A DNA stretch of 64,000 nt, taken from assembly GCA_029339195.1 (NCBI GenBank), contig JAPTJF010000247.1, positions 25,490 to 89,489 on the forward strand, in the 5' to 3' direction. Positions 1 through 9,768 of this stretch are shown here, one piece after another. A program made the position numbers and the translations under genes. The notes beneath the pieces are model-generated. The model was not told the origin of the DNA, made no database searches, and saw only the letters and a list, made by a program, of their open reading frames with translations. Position 1 is the stretch's first letter. Each line of letters opens with the position of its first letter. The DNA is from Micractinium sp. NFX-FRZ (Eukaryota; Chlorophyta; Trebouxiophyceae; Chlorellales; Chlorellaceae).

Positions 1-36
1 GAGCAGCTGGCCGCACAGCTGTCCTGGCTGGAGTAG
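1..36 (+). CDS. C-terminal end of an unidentified plus-strand gene (partial)
   Basis: Frame 1 from the first base reads EQLAAQLSWLE and then a TAG stop at 34-36. The short helical, Leu-rich tail looks like the end of a real reading frame whose body lies left of the window. Eleven codons are too few to identify a family, and the frame could also be chance in this GC-rich DNA. No further plus-strand coding signal follows before the minus-strand FKBP gene. Confidence 0.35.
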   Translation, partial: EQLAAQLSWLE

Positions 37-1338
37 AATGTTAGCGGGTGGGCCGGGTGAGTAGGCGGGATGCCCGACGAGCGGGTGGCACCGAGGCTTG
101 CTGCCATGTCTGGTGTGTGTTGTCAGTCAATTGTGCGCTACCACGCTGACCAGCACGCGTTGCTTCCTGCAGGCTGGCCCACCTGCGCAAGGGAGTGGTG
201 TGCCTGGCTCGCATGCGGCACACGGCTGGCGCCACCGTGCCCGGGCAGCAGCAGCCATGTTACAGATGATGTTGTGCTCGTGCCTGGCAAGAATGTACTT
301 GCACGCGAATGCCGTGTCATGCTTGTGCACCCTTTCCTTTCAAACAGACCTGCCACCTGTGCATGCTCTACCCTGAAGCTCCCTGCGTCACCATCAGCTC
401 ACAAGAGGCTGTGCTTGCAAAAGCAGTGAGAGAGGCAAGAGTGCAAGACAGAGGCAGAAGGGACACGGTGCATCAGTGAGTGCAACCCACACTTGCTGCC
501 CTCACAGTTGTCTCCTGCACCTGCCATCCAAGTCATCCAGGAGGCACAGCGGCACGCTGGGCTGGGCGAGGCAGCTGAAAAGGGCACCGGCCCGTTGCAG
601 CCCGGGCCTATCAGCAACGTGGATTGGTGTGTGCACTGCATGCACGTGTGCCACGCCACGCCCTGCCATGTCATGCATGCGGTGCATGCTGGGGGACAAT
701 GGCAGGGCACTGCGCGAGGTGTGAGCTGGCAGCAAAGCCTATACCGGCAGGGCAAGCATTTCTGCGGGGCGGCAGCCGGGGTTGCGGAAGGCGGAGGGAA
801 GCAAACAGGTGTGCTGGCCCCGTGCTGCGCTGCTCTCCAGGAGGAGACCGCAGGGAATGGCTGCACTGAATGACTCGCTCGGAGCGAGAGCTCATGCTGC
901 GTCATGCCCCCCACCAAAGCGGGGCCTGCGCCGGCCTTGCTCAGCGGTCCAGGGCATGCCCTTGTCAGCGCTTCTAGCATGACCAAAGAGCCCTGTGATG
1001 CTTACAATTGCCCGGGGCATGCAGCCTTAGGGCTTCAAAGTGCAGGCCAGCTCCCCTCATGCAATGCTGTCAACCCTTGCTGTCGCCTGCGCCTCAGCTG
1101 GCGCGGGTGCCAAGTGCCTGCCCGGCTTCAGCCCATCCGCCGCTTGCCCAGCAGCTCCACCTGTGGAGGGAGGGGGCAGTGTTCAAATTGTGAAGCTTGT
1201 GAAGCTCCTGAAGCTCCTGAAGCTTCTGAAACCGACGTGGCGGCTGCTTTGCGGTCCTTCTCTCGTGTGCTGGTCCATGCTGCGGCTGTGTGCCGCCCAC
1301 TGCTGCTCATAATTGTTTTGACATGGGCGCCCACATCG
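37..1338. other. Intergenic / 3' flanking region, no gene seen
   Basis: I see no supported gene. A small (GAAGCTCCT)-like repeat lies near 1192-1228. A TTACA at 1002-1006 is the reverse complement of the algal TGTAA poly(A) signal and lies about 330 bases beyond the FKBP stop, so much of 1002-1338 may be FKBP 3' UTR. Several open frames here have no family resemblance. Confidence 0.5.
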
Positions 1339-3095
1339 TCAACCCCCCCAAAGACTTACCACAAAGTCTAGGGAAGCGTTTCCAGGGATGACGCCGCCCG
1401 CGCCGCGCGCGCCTGGACAGCAGGGGAGGTCAGGAGCAAATTTGTGGGTGGAGTTTTGCACAAACACCACGTATTGCAGAGTAAACTGCCCAGAAAACAG
1501 AAGGGCAGCGGCTGCTGAGCTGCCATCCTTTACTAAAGCGCCGCCAGTCACCCAGCGTGCCAGCTCAGCTGCCAGCTCAGCTGCCCTGCCACTCACCGTA
1601 CCCAAGCTCGGCCGGGATGATCAGCCGCCTGCGTGGGAGAGACATAGGGATGTCGTCCGTGTCTGTTGGTCACGACCTGTGCTGTGCAGCGTGCAAGCGA
1701 GCGGTACGCAGGAGAGGGGCAGGCAGGCGGCAGGCGCACGAGGCGGACGGAACGTGCCCATAGACGCACGATGCGGCTCTGCAACGTGCCCATAGACACA
1801 CGATGCGGCTCTGCAATGTGCCCATAGACGCACAATGCGGCTCTGCAACGTGCCCATAGACGCATGATGCCGCTCTGCAACGTGCCCATAGACGCCCAGC
1901 CCTACCTCTTGCCCCCCTCCTTCATGGGAGGCACGTCCTCGCTCCCCAGGATGCCCTGGTCCCAGCCCTGCAGGCACAGGCAGGTGAGGCAGGTCGGGCA
2001 GTTGGTGTGGGCAGGCAGGTGGAGCTTGGCTAGGCAGCAAGTGGTGACAGCTGGGCCACTCTGCATGCGGCGCACTGTTCACAACTGCGCTCTTCTCGCG
2101 CAAGCACCTGCACCCTGCACGGCCGACGGCGGCCCAGCAGCGCCATTGCCATGGCCACAGCTGCAGGGAAAGCTTGCACAGCAGGGCACCTATACCAGCG
2201 CTGCTACAGAAGCATAACATGCTCAACCTCATGCCTGATATGTGCACACTTTGATGACCTGCCCACACCCAGCCCGACATGCCTGCCCAGCATGCGCACA
2301 AGGGCATGCTGACCACAGCGTGCCCACCTTGATGACCTGTCCCACGCCAACCTTGAACTCCAGCGGGCGCCGGCGCTCGTAGCTGCTGTCAAAGATGGCG
2401 CCGTTGGAGGCCAGCCGGCCGGTGTAGTGTGCACGAATCATTGCTCCTGCAAGGCAGGGAGGGCGCAGGAGATGGGCATTGGCAGGGTTGGTGCCGTGGG
2501 TGGCCAGCCGGCTCGTGCAGCGTGCGCGCGTCATTGCGCCTGCACCAGCATAAAGTGTTTCACCATCAGGCTGGCAAGGTGGAGGTGAGCTGGCCGGTGT
2601 GCTGCGTGCGCTCGTCGTGCCCCATGGGGCAGGGACGAAGGGCAGTATCGCCAGCAAGGCGGACAGGGCAGGCAGCTGACACTTGCCCTGCGCCGGCTCC
2701 AGCGCCCCCTTCACAATCCTTACCAACCGTGGAGCCATCACACCCCCCTTACCTGCCGCAGGTGAGTCACCAGACCCCTCCACCAGGTCACACCACTGCA
2801 GCCCGTTGCTGGCAGTGGTGAAGGTGCACTCCTCCGCCGCTGCCGCAGCCGGCTGCACCTGCTGCACAGCAGCGCCCGCCAGCGCTGCGCTCACGCCCAA
2901 CAGCAGGGAGCGGCGGTCCAGGCCGCCCTGCTCCTGCGGCTGCGGCTGCTGGCCCTGAGGGCGCGGCGCAGCGGAGCAGACGGCGGCGGCGGAGCGCGGG
3001 CGGTGGGCGCGGGCGGCGGGCGCCGACGCCACGGGCATGGCTACTGCTGCAACCGCCAGGGGGATCGGAGATGTGGCCGTTGATGGATGCAACAT
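1339..3095 (-). CDS. FKBP13-type peptidyl-prolyl isomerase, thylakoid lumen
   Basis: Five exons (2753-3095, 2329-2446 within one base, 1906-1967, 1597-1628, 1339-1412) give about 209 residues. The N-terminus is a plastid transit peptide followed by a twin-arginine lumenal signal (DRRSLLLGV, then a hydrophobic stretch and Ala-rich cleavage site). The FKBP fold follows, with AHYTGRL, FDSSYERRRPLEFKVG, GQVIK-GWDQGILGSE and RLIIPAELGYG, including the ligand-pocket Tyr, Phe, Asp and Trp. The N-terminal Cys pair of plant FKBP13 (C-x12-C) is present, but the C-terminal CKGGSC pair is replaced by GARGAGG. The last exon can read straight to TGA at 1339, or be spliced once more to a Lys/Leu/Glu-rich tail near 1210; I chose the former. 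The start is ATG 3095; ATG 3038 is an alternative. It acts in lumenal protein folding and assembly. It is divergent from the sulfurtransferase gene, 254 bp away. Confidence 0.88.
1751..1898. repeat. 32-bp minisatellite in an FKBP intron
   Basis: About 4.6 head-to-tail copies of a 32-bp unit beginning AACGTGCCCATAGACGCACG start at 1751, 1783, 1815, 1847 and 1879, with only one or two changes between copies. The last partial copy abuts the donor of the FKBP exon that ends at 1906, so the intron has grown by repeat expansion directly next to a splice site. Confidence 0.9.
2244..2266 (-). repeat. Echo of FKBP exon 2 tail with decoy donor
   Basis: On the minus strand this reads GCAGGTCATCAA then AGTGTGCAC. 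It matches the true exon end at 2328-2345 (ACAGGTCATCAAG then GTGGGCAC), which encodes GQVIK. The copy lies about 75 bp into the following intron and keeps a donor-like sequence. Confidence 0.75.
2490..2620 (-). repeat. Two echoes of FKBP exon 2 head
   Basis: Upstream of the true exon 2 head (AMIRAHYTGRLASNG, acceptor near 2447) the intron holds a copy at 2490-2545 that translates as AMTRARCTSRLATHG and keeps its own acceptor-like CAG. A weaker copy at 2586-2620 still contains the stretch that encodes HTGQL. Both are degenerate and lie 90-170 bp from the real exon edge. Confidence 0.7.
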
Positions 3096-3349
3096 CGGTG
3101 AGCGACAGCCGAGGAGGAGGCAGGCAACTTGGCCAAGCTTGGCGGCACTCACCTGCGGCCAACATGCGACGATGGCGGGTTCCGACACGCGTGAAAGGGT
3201 TCCGATGGCTGTTATGAGACGTGTGGGTGGCGCCAATCGTGCTGCAAGTGCAGCAAAAACCCATCGATGCCACCTCGGCCGACATGAGCGAAAGCCGCAG
3301 GAGGTCGTGGACCCTGAGGCTGCTGTGAATCTTTGATTGAGGATTGATC
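3096..3349. promoter_or_regulatory. Divergent promoter region, FKBP / sulfurtransferase
   Basis: Only 254 bp separate the two start codons on opposite strands, so both promoters and 5' UTRs must lie here or overlap the genes. I see no TATA box I would trust. Confidence 0.55.
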
Positions 3350-6300
3350 ATGCTGGCGCAGAGGGCATTGCTCCGCCCAGTGTGCCTCGCCTCGCCTGCA
3401 AGGGTTGTGCAGCACTGGCCCCAAGCCACCCGCGATCTCGGCCTCACATCCAGCCCCCAGGCAGCGAGACCCATTCCCAGGCGCAGCGCCAAGGCCGCCC
3501 GCATGGTTGCCACTCCTGCCGCCGCTGGCGGCGGCGCCAGTGGCCTGCCTGCCGCCGCCGACTTCCCCACTCTGGTGTCTGCCGAGTGGCTGCAGCAGCA
3601 CATGGGCGACCCACATCTGAAGGTGCTCAACGCCACATGGTGAGCACCGGTTGCATTGCACCATCCCAGTGGGATAGCTCATCAACGGCTGCTTGCTGGT
3701 ACAGCATGGGCGCACAGGCCCACACGTTTGAGGAGCACTCAGGCTGCAACCGATGGGCCCTGCCGTCCATGTTGCCAGCTCCCTTTGACCGATCCATTCT
3801 CCTGATGCTTGGCATTTGCTCGGAGGCGCAGGTACCTGCCCAATGCGGGGAAGGACGCGGTAGCCGAGCACCGCGCCGAGCGCATCCCTGGCGCCCTCTT
3901 CTTTGGTGCGCTGCCTACGCCAGGGCTCGTGGGCTGTGCGAGGGTATAGAGCACTACATACATATATCTATATAGGCCACAGGCAGAGCTGCATCAGTGT
4001 GCGCCCCGAGGAGGGAACAGCAGGCGCCGTTGCCTCCGTTCAAGGCCACGGCAGATGCCCGGCCCCTGTCTGCCTATGCCTCCTGCATGTGCCGCTCACG
4101 TCCTGGGCCCTCGACTCCCTTCACAAAACCTCCACATCCCACGCCTCGCCTCCCCGCTCCCGCCTTGCCAGATGGGGAGCACATGCCCGGCCCAGCCTGC
4201 GACCTGCCCCACGTGCTGCCTCACTCCCTAGCCCTCCCTCCCCTTGGCCCGTGTTGTTCCTCCTGCCCCCTGCCCCTCCCACCACCAGACGTGGAGCGTC
4301 CAGCAGGCCCCGCCTCCTCCCCACCCCACATGCGGCCCTCGCCTGAGGACACAGCCAGCAATGCCACCCCTGCACACCCCTTGTTTCTTCTTCTACTTTT
4401 CCAAGCATCGCGCATGCCCCCTTGCTCTCCAGACGTGGAGCGCATCGCCGACCCCGCCTCCGACCTGCCCCACATGCTGCCCTCGGAGGCGCAGTTTGCG
4501 GCGGCAGCCGACGCCATGGGCATCTCTCCCGACGACGCGCTGGTGGTGTATGACAACGCGGGTGGGTGCCTGCCCGTCTTCTGTGCGTTATGTGTGGGTG
4601 GGCGCCTCTGCTGCTCTCAATCCATTCTTGCCTCTCGGCGACGCTGCGGGGTGCACGACAAACACCTGTGGGCGTCTGTGTCTGTGCTCCTGCTGTCATT
4701 ACGCAGGGCAGTTGTTTACAGGTGGGTGTGGGGACCCCGATGGTGCGCAGTGCATAGGTGGGAGGGGATGGCGGGGTGCGGACGCATGATACTACGAGGT
4801 TTGGCGGGGGGCTTGCGCTGGCACACTGACTCGTCTGAACCAAACAAGCCAGCGTGCCTACGCGTCCGCTGCCATTAAGTCACAAAATCCGCACACTCCC
4901 TCTTTGCCCGAGCAAACTGCAGGCCTCTTCTCGGCGGCACGTGCCTGGTGGACCTGGCAGGTGTTTGGGCACCCACGGTGCGTCTGTCTCAAGGGGAACG
5001 GGTGCAATGGTTGGGGCGCTGCGCCGCCTTCTGATGTCCCTGTAATGGGACGTTGCGCCTCGCTTCGTGTATGCACCTGCATGCTTTGACAACCCCGGCG
5101 TGCCTCGCCGGCTTAGCATCGCTGTGCCGCTGCCTCTCAACATGCTCCCCCAACATACTGCCAGGGTGGAGGTGCTGGACGGCTCGCCGGCGTACCACAT
5201 TCTCCCATGCTGCGCGTTTCGCCAGCTCAGCATGTTTGCACTGCTGTTCGCATTACACGGCCCCCCGCTTCCTTTTCCCTCCTCCTCGCCACTCCGCCAG
5301 GGTGGCGGTGCTGGATGGCGGCATGCCCGCCTGGAAGGCGGCGGGCGGTTCAGTGGAGACCACCCCAGTGGATGAAGCAGCGCTGCATGCCCCCGCGGCC
5401 GCGCTGCGCAGCCCGCCAGCCAGCACACGGTGCGTGGGCGGGAAACGGGTTGGGTGGGATGGCACCAGGTGGTGCTGAGGGGCCGCCCGCTTGCCAGCCC
5501 ATTCAGCCGTGTGCTTGCATGCCGCCCTTGCCAAAGCACCCTGACATTTGTCACTCCAGCCAGCCAGCCCAGAACCCTCGCTTTCAGGCATCCTGATATG
5601 CCTGCCACTGGATTCGACTACCCCATGCTGGCCCTGTCTCCACCCTGCCTGCCCGCCCGCCTGCCCGTCCGCTCTTAGTGCAGGTACCCCGCGCGCCTGG
5701 ACCGCGGGCAGGTGCGCAGCTGGCAGGAGATGCTGGAGAATGTGGGGTCCAAGCAAGAGCAGGTGGTGGATGCACGGCCAGAGGCCAGGTGAGGCAGGCG
5801 GCTCCTCTGCTGTATGGTGGGATGTGTTCCATTTAGGAGAGAGGCTGGAGATTGTGGGAAGTCCGAGGCAGGGCAGGTGATGGACGTGCGGGCAGAGGCC
5901 AGGCGAGGGAGGGCGCTGGGCAGCAGGCCGGTGGGGAGACGGGCAGGCACTCCGGTGGGGAGGGAGGCAGGGAGGGAGGGTGGCGCCTGCCCAACAAGGC
6001 TGGCAGCCACGCAGGGGTGTGTGGCGCAGGCAGCATGGGCCACTGCTGGTGCTGGTGGTTGCAGACCCTACCAAAACCACTGCGCAGCCGCTGTCAGACA
6101 CAGCCTGAATGGTCTGGACGGCGAGGCCTTCTGCCAAGCTGGCCGCCCCTGCCTTGCCCTGGCCCTCTGCTCGGCTGCAGGTGGCGGGGAGAAGCGGCAG
6201 AGCCGCGGCCGGGGCTCAAGTCTGGGCACATCCCGGGCAGCAAGAGCCTGGCGTTTGCAAACGTGCTGCAGGAGGGCAAGTGAGTAGTTGTGGCAGGGCG

Positions 6301-6901
6301 GGGTGGGTGGAACAGTGCACGCGCGGCGGCTGCGCTGCGCTGACAAACTCGGTATGCACCAACGCATCCTGCGATTGCCACTCCACGCTTGCCCGCGGTG
6401 CCAGCCGCTTGTGTCTGGCCCACACCGTATCCTGCCCTGCCTGGCTCACTTGTGAACTGAGCTGGGTGCCTGCAACCGGCACTCACACTCTTGCCCTGCA
6501 CACCTGGCATGGTTTGGAGCTGGGTGCTGGCAGGCTGGCCACCTGGGTGCTGGCTATGCGCGCTCATGGTGCTTGTTTTGCTTCACTATATTCGGCCATG
6601 CACCTTCCTTGCACATTGCCCCTGTTCCCGATGTCCCTCTTGCTTCCTGCCCCTGCATCCCGCCCCCCCATCCCGCAGGCTGAAGCCGCGGGAGCAGCTG
6701 GCGGCAGCATTTGACCAGGCAGGCGTTGACCTCTCTCAGCCCCTGGTCTGCACCTGCGGCACCGGCACCACCGCCTGCATCCTGCTGCTGGCCGCCAAGC
6801 AGCTGCAGCCGGGCACACGGGCGGCGGTTTATGACGGCAGCTGGAGCGAGTGGGGGCAGCTGCCAGATGTGCCGGTGGGCACAGCACCCAGCAGCAGCTG
6901 A
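3350..6901 (+). CDS. Two-domain mercaptopyruvate/thiosulfate sulfurtransferase (rhodanese)
   Basis: Eight exons (3350-3639, 3832-3905, 4433-4561, 4923-4977, 5301-5429, 5684-5788, 6181-6279, 6679-6901) join in phase to 367 residues. A transit-peptide-like N-terminus (MLAQRALLRPV, Arg/Ala/Pro-rich to about residue 65) suggests mitochondria or plastid. The first, inactive rhodanese domain runs from LVSAEWLQQHMGD through HRAERIPGALFF, VVYDNAG, ARAWWTWQVFGHP and LDGGMPAWKAAGG. The second has VVDARPEARWRGE, SGHIPGSKSLAF and the active loop CGTGTTAC, with catalytic Cys near residue 320. The CG[ST]G loop fits the 3-mercaptopyruvate type better than the CRxG of classical rhodanese. The enzyme moves sulfur from mercaptopyruvate or thiosulfate to thiol or cyanide acceptors. 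Its introns contain several relic copies of its own exons. A TGTAA poly(A) signal follows at 6961. Confidence 0.93.
4172..4341 (+). repeat. Two relic copies of sulfurtransferase exon 3 head
   Basis: Acceptor plus exon start occur three times: 4172-4220 (DGEHMPGPACDLPHVLP), 4289-4341 (DVERPAGPASSPPHMRPS) and the true exon from 4433 (DVERIADPASDLPHMLPS). All three keep a CAG acceptor and the same phase after exon 2. Only the third continues into conserved rhodanese sequence. Spacing is 117 and 144 bp. Confidence 0.88.
5154..5187 (+). repeat. Relic copy of sulfurtransferase exon 5 head
   Basis: GCCAGGGTGGAGGTGCTGG here repeats the true exon 5 start GCCAGGGTGGCGGTGCTGG at 5297, again with its acceptor. 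It would encode RVEVLDGS against RVAVLDGG. It lies about 138 bp upstream of the real exon. Confidence 0.85.
5837..5908 (+). repeat. Relic copy of sulfurtransferase exon 6 tail
   Basis: About 70 bp repeat the end of exon 6 (5727-5795): GAGATGCTGGAGAATGTGGG in the exon and GAGAGGCTGGAGATTGTGGG in the copy, both ending GCAGAGGCCAGG or CCAGAGGCCAGG. The donor GGTGAGG has become GGCGAGG in the copy. Confidence 0.88.
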
Positions 6902-7324
6902 GCTGAGGAGGGCAGGTCGGCCTGGACTGACTTGGGTGCTTCTTTGCAGGATCCGATGCGTGTAAATAGCGACCAAGGAAGCGTGGCCAGGACAGGGACA
7001 GGCTATGGGTCGGCAGGCCGGGAGCGGCGCATCACGGAACCTGCCGAGAAGGTGTGGCACGGGCGGCAAGCGGGTGCACCGCAACCGTGGGCCTTGACAG
7101 GGGGCCCCTTCACCTGTGATTGCCAAGGCGGCTGCAGGTACCTGAATATGTTCTCAGTAACAGTATGATGCATCTCCTTCAAATGCATGAGGCTGCATAA
7201 CAGGGGGCTCTCAACCTTGCAAGGTGCCGGGCAACCTTGCCCGCCGCCGCCGCCGCGGAACGTCCTCTTGCGCAGTCTTGTCTCTCATCGGCTGTGCTTC
7301 TCTGCAGTCATCGCCAGTTTCACT
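6902..7324. other. Intergenic region with sulfurtransferase 3' UTR
   Basis: No gene is seen. TGTAA at 6961-6965, 60 bases after the stop, is a likely poly(A) signal. The remainder should hold the promoter and 5' UTR of the first DUF707 gene. Confidence 0.5.
6961..6965 (+). terminator. TGTAA poly(A) signal of the sulfurtransferase gene
   Basis: TGTAA, the usual green-algal polyadenylation signal, occurs 60 bases downstream of the stop codon on the coding strand. Confidence 0.5.
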
Positions 7325-9768
7325 ATGCACCGTCCCCCTGATTCCCCACCACAGCGGGTCGCGGCGTCCTGCCTCCTCGCGTCCTGCCTCCTCGCGGGCG
7401 TGCTCTTCGTCCGGCAGCATGCCCACACCGCTTCGGCGATCGTAGCTACCGCGGCACCGCCCTCCGAAAAGTCTCACAGCAGCTGGGCGGCTGCCAGTGT
7501 GCCCCCTGAGCTGCCGCCGCGGGCGCTGCCGCCGCTGGTCAACGCCGGCGTGGAGTCGACCGCGCCCGGCTCGGAGGCTTGCAGCACGCAGGCAGTCACT
7601 CCCTCCCTGCACCCTCGAGGCTTCTGGGAAGCCATGCTCCCTGATCTGCTGTGGAGAATGGGCGTTAAAGCAGCGGCAGCAGCACCCTCCACCCACTCTG
7701 GCAGCACCTGGGCAGCCGCACTCCGCAAGCTGCCGCCGCCGACAGTGCCCGACCGCCCTGGTGCCCCTGAAGCACGCACCTGGCTAGCCAACTACTACCG
7801 GCAGCTGGATCACGCAGGGAGCAGCGGGAGAAACGGCACTGGATCCGACTGCCGCTGCCTGGCACCGCCGGTGCTGCCGCAGTTGCCAGGCGGCGGTGCA
7901 CCCCTGCCAAAGCCATTCTTGGTGCTGGCAGCTGTCGGCGACACCTGGGAGCCAACCAAGAAGAACAAGTGAGCGCATGCATGCCTACGCTGCCTCTTGA
8001 TGTCCTGAAAGACGTATGGGCACTGGCAAGGCGATGAACGCCTGGCCCGGTCGTGCTTGCGCACCGTGCGCTGCTGCCCACTCACGCGCGCCTGCCTGGT
8101 GTGCTTGCTGCTGGCTTGCAGGTGGCTGGATGAAGAAGAAGACGTCGTTATGTTTGACCTGGTTGTCGTCTACTATGGCAGGAACCCAGAGTTCTCATGC
8201 CCCCGGTGCCTGCACGTCTTCCGGATCCCTGGAGCAAAGTGAGCAGGGCAGGCACGGCGGTCCTGCAACCCGGCAGCCATGGTGGGAGGCGGCTGGCATT
8301 GTGGGGCAGGACTGTCGCTACAGCCCTCGTGGGCAGCAGCAACGTGCTTCGCCTCCAGTCAGCAAGCCGGTGGCCCTCCCTCACCTGGCACATCGTGTAC
8401 TTCCGTGCAGGCCTCAGATCCTCCACCAGGCAACATTTAGTGACGAGTGGCGTCAGCTGATGGAGCGCAAGCGGTACCGGTACGTGTACCTGCCCGACGA
8501 TGACATCGTGGTCACATCAAGCACCATCAGCGGTTTCATGCAAACCATGGAGGCAAACCAGCTGCTGCTTGCCCAGGTGGGTGTATGACCTGTGTAGCAG
8601 CGCGGCGGTGCAGGAATGCAAAGCTGAGTTGCAGCTCTGGTTGGAGGGTAGTGCTGCGCTGCGATGCAGCGTGAGTGCGGACTGCAGCGCGCAGGTGGGG
8701 CCTGTGAATGGGCAAACTGCCAGGCGGGCTGCACGTATTCTGAAGCAGCCGCCCTCTGGTTCCTCTGCTCTGCCACGTATCAACCACCTTCTGACCCTGC
8801 ATCATGCCACCCGCGGCCTGCAGATGTCTTTGTGTCGCGCAAAGGGCAGTAAAGTGATTTGGGAGCACCTGTTTCAGCAGCCCCGCACCGTCCTGCGCTT
8901 CACAGCATTCGTGAGTCCAGCTGCATGCTCTCACAGGCTGACGGGTGTAGCTCCAGGCCGTTGCATGCATGCTTTGGCTGCTGCCTGCCCGCCGTATCCC
9001 TCAGTACGCTGCATGTCTCCGACCCGCCCTCCCTGCTCCCCCTGCTCATCAGGTGGAGATCATGGCGCCAGCTTTCGAGTTCAGTTTCTTCCACGCTGTG
9101 GTGCGGCCCTCCCTGGCCAACAGCTGGTCTGGCTACGGCCTCGACTCCGTCTGGCCCTTCCTGCTGCGCTACCCGCGCAACAGCATTGCAGTGGTGGATG
9201 CATACTGCATGGTGGGCTGGACTGCCGGGCCAAGTGCTGTGCTGCCCTGTCAGCAGCTGCATGTCCCATGCTGCATGAATCACGCTGTTCGCTGGCTGCT
9301 CCTGCAGCCATCTGCAATGCAGTGCACGTGCACGGCCACTGACCTGCCTCCGACTTGCTGCTGCTGCCGCGCATGCAGGCTCACCCCGGCAGAGCTGGCG
9401 CCGACAGCGGCAAGAAGAGTGGGTCCCTGTACTCGGTGCCTTCTCCACACAAGGTGTGCTGGCATGCTGACTGACTTGCAAGTCTGCACGTTGAGAGGGT
9501 CACCCAAGCTGCGATGCTTTAGGTGTGCAGCCAGCACAGCCCTGCATGCCGCCCTGACAAAATACATCTCAAAGCTGGGAGGCCACTGGACCCGGCCTGC
9601 ATCTTTGCCCCTGTGCAGAGCCTGACGGCAGAGGAGTCAACGATTATGCACGAGTGGGGCTTCAAGCAGGATGTCGCGGTTGCGCTGGGCGTGCCCGGCC
9701 CCGTCGGCAAACGGGCACGGTTTGTGCTGGACATGGTTCCGCTCTCCCATGCAGCCAGCGGGCGCTAG
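7325..9768 (+). CDS. DUF707 family type II membrane protein, copy 1
   Basis: Seven exons (7325-7968, 8122-8238, 8411-8576, 8824-8910, 9053-9211, 9379-9453, 9619-9768) give 465 residues. A single hydrophobic segment (VAASCLLASCLLAGVLFV, about residues 12-29) precedes a Pro/Ala-rich stem, as in Golgi type II proteins. The DUF707 core follows: FLVLAAVGD, MFDLVVVYYGR, YRYVYLPDDDIVV, VEIMAPAF, WSGYGLDSVWPFLL and IAVVDAYCM. The acidic DDD triplet sits where the family has its WDEDL motif, as in DxD glycosyltransferases. DUF707 is plant-type; glycan-related activity is suspected but not proven. TGTAA at 9794 follows. It is the tandem duplicate of the next gene, with the same intron positions. Confidence 0.88.
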
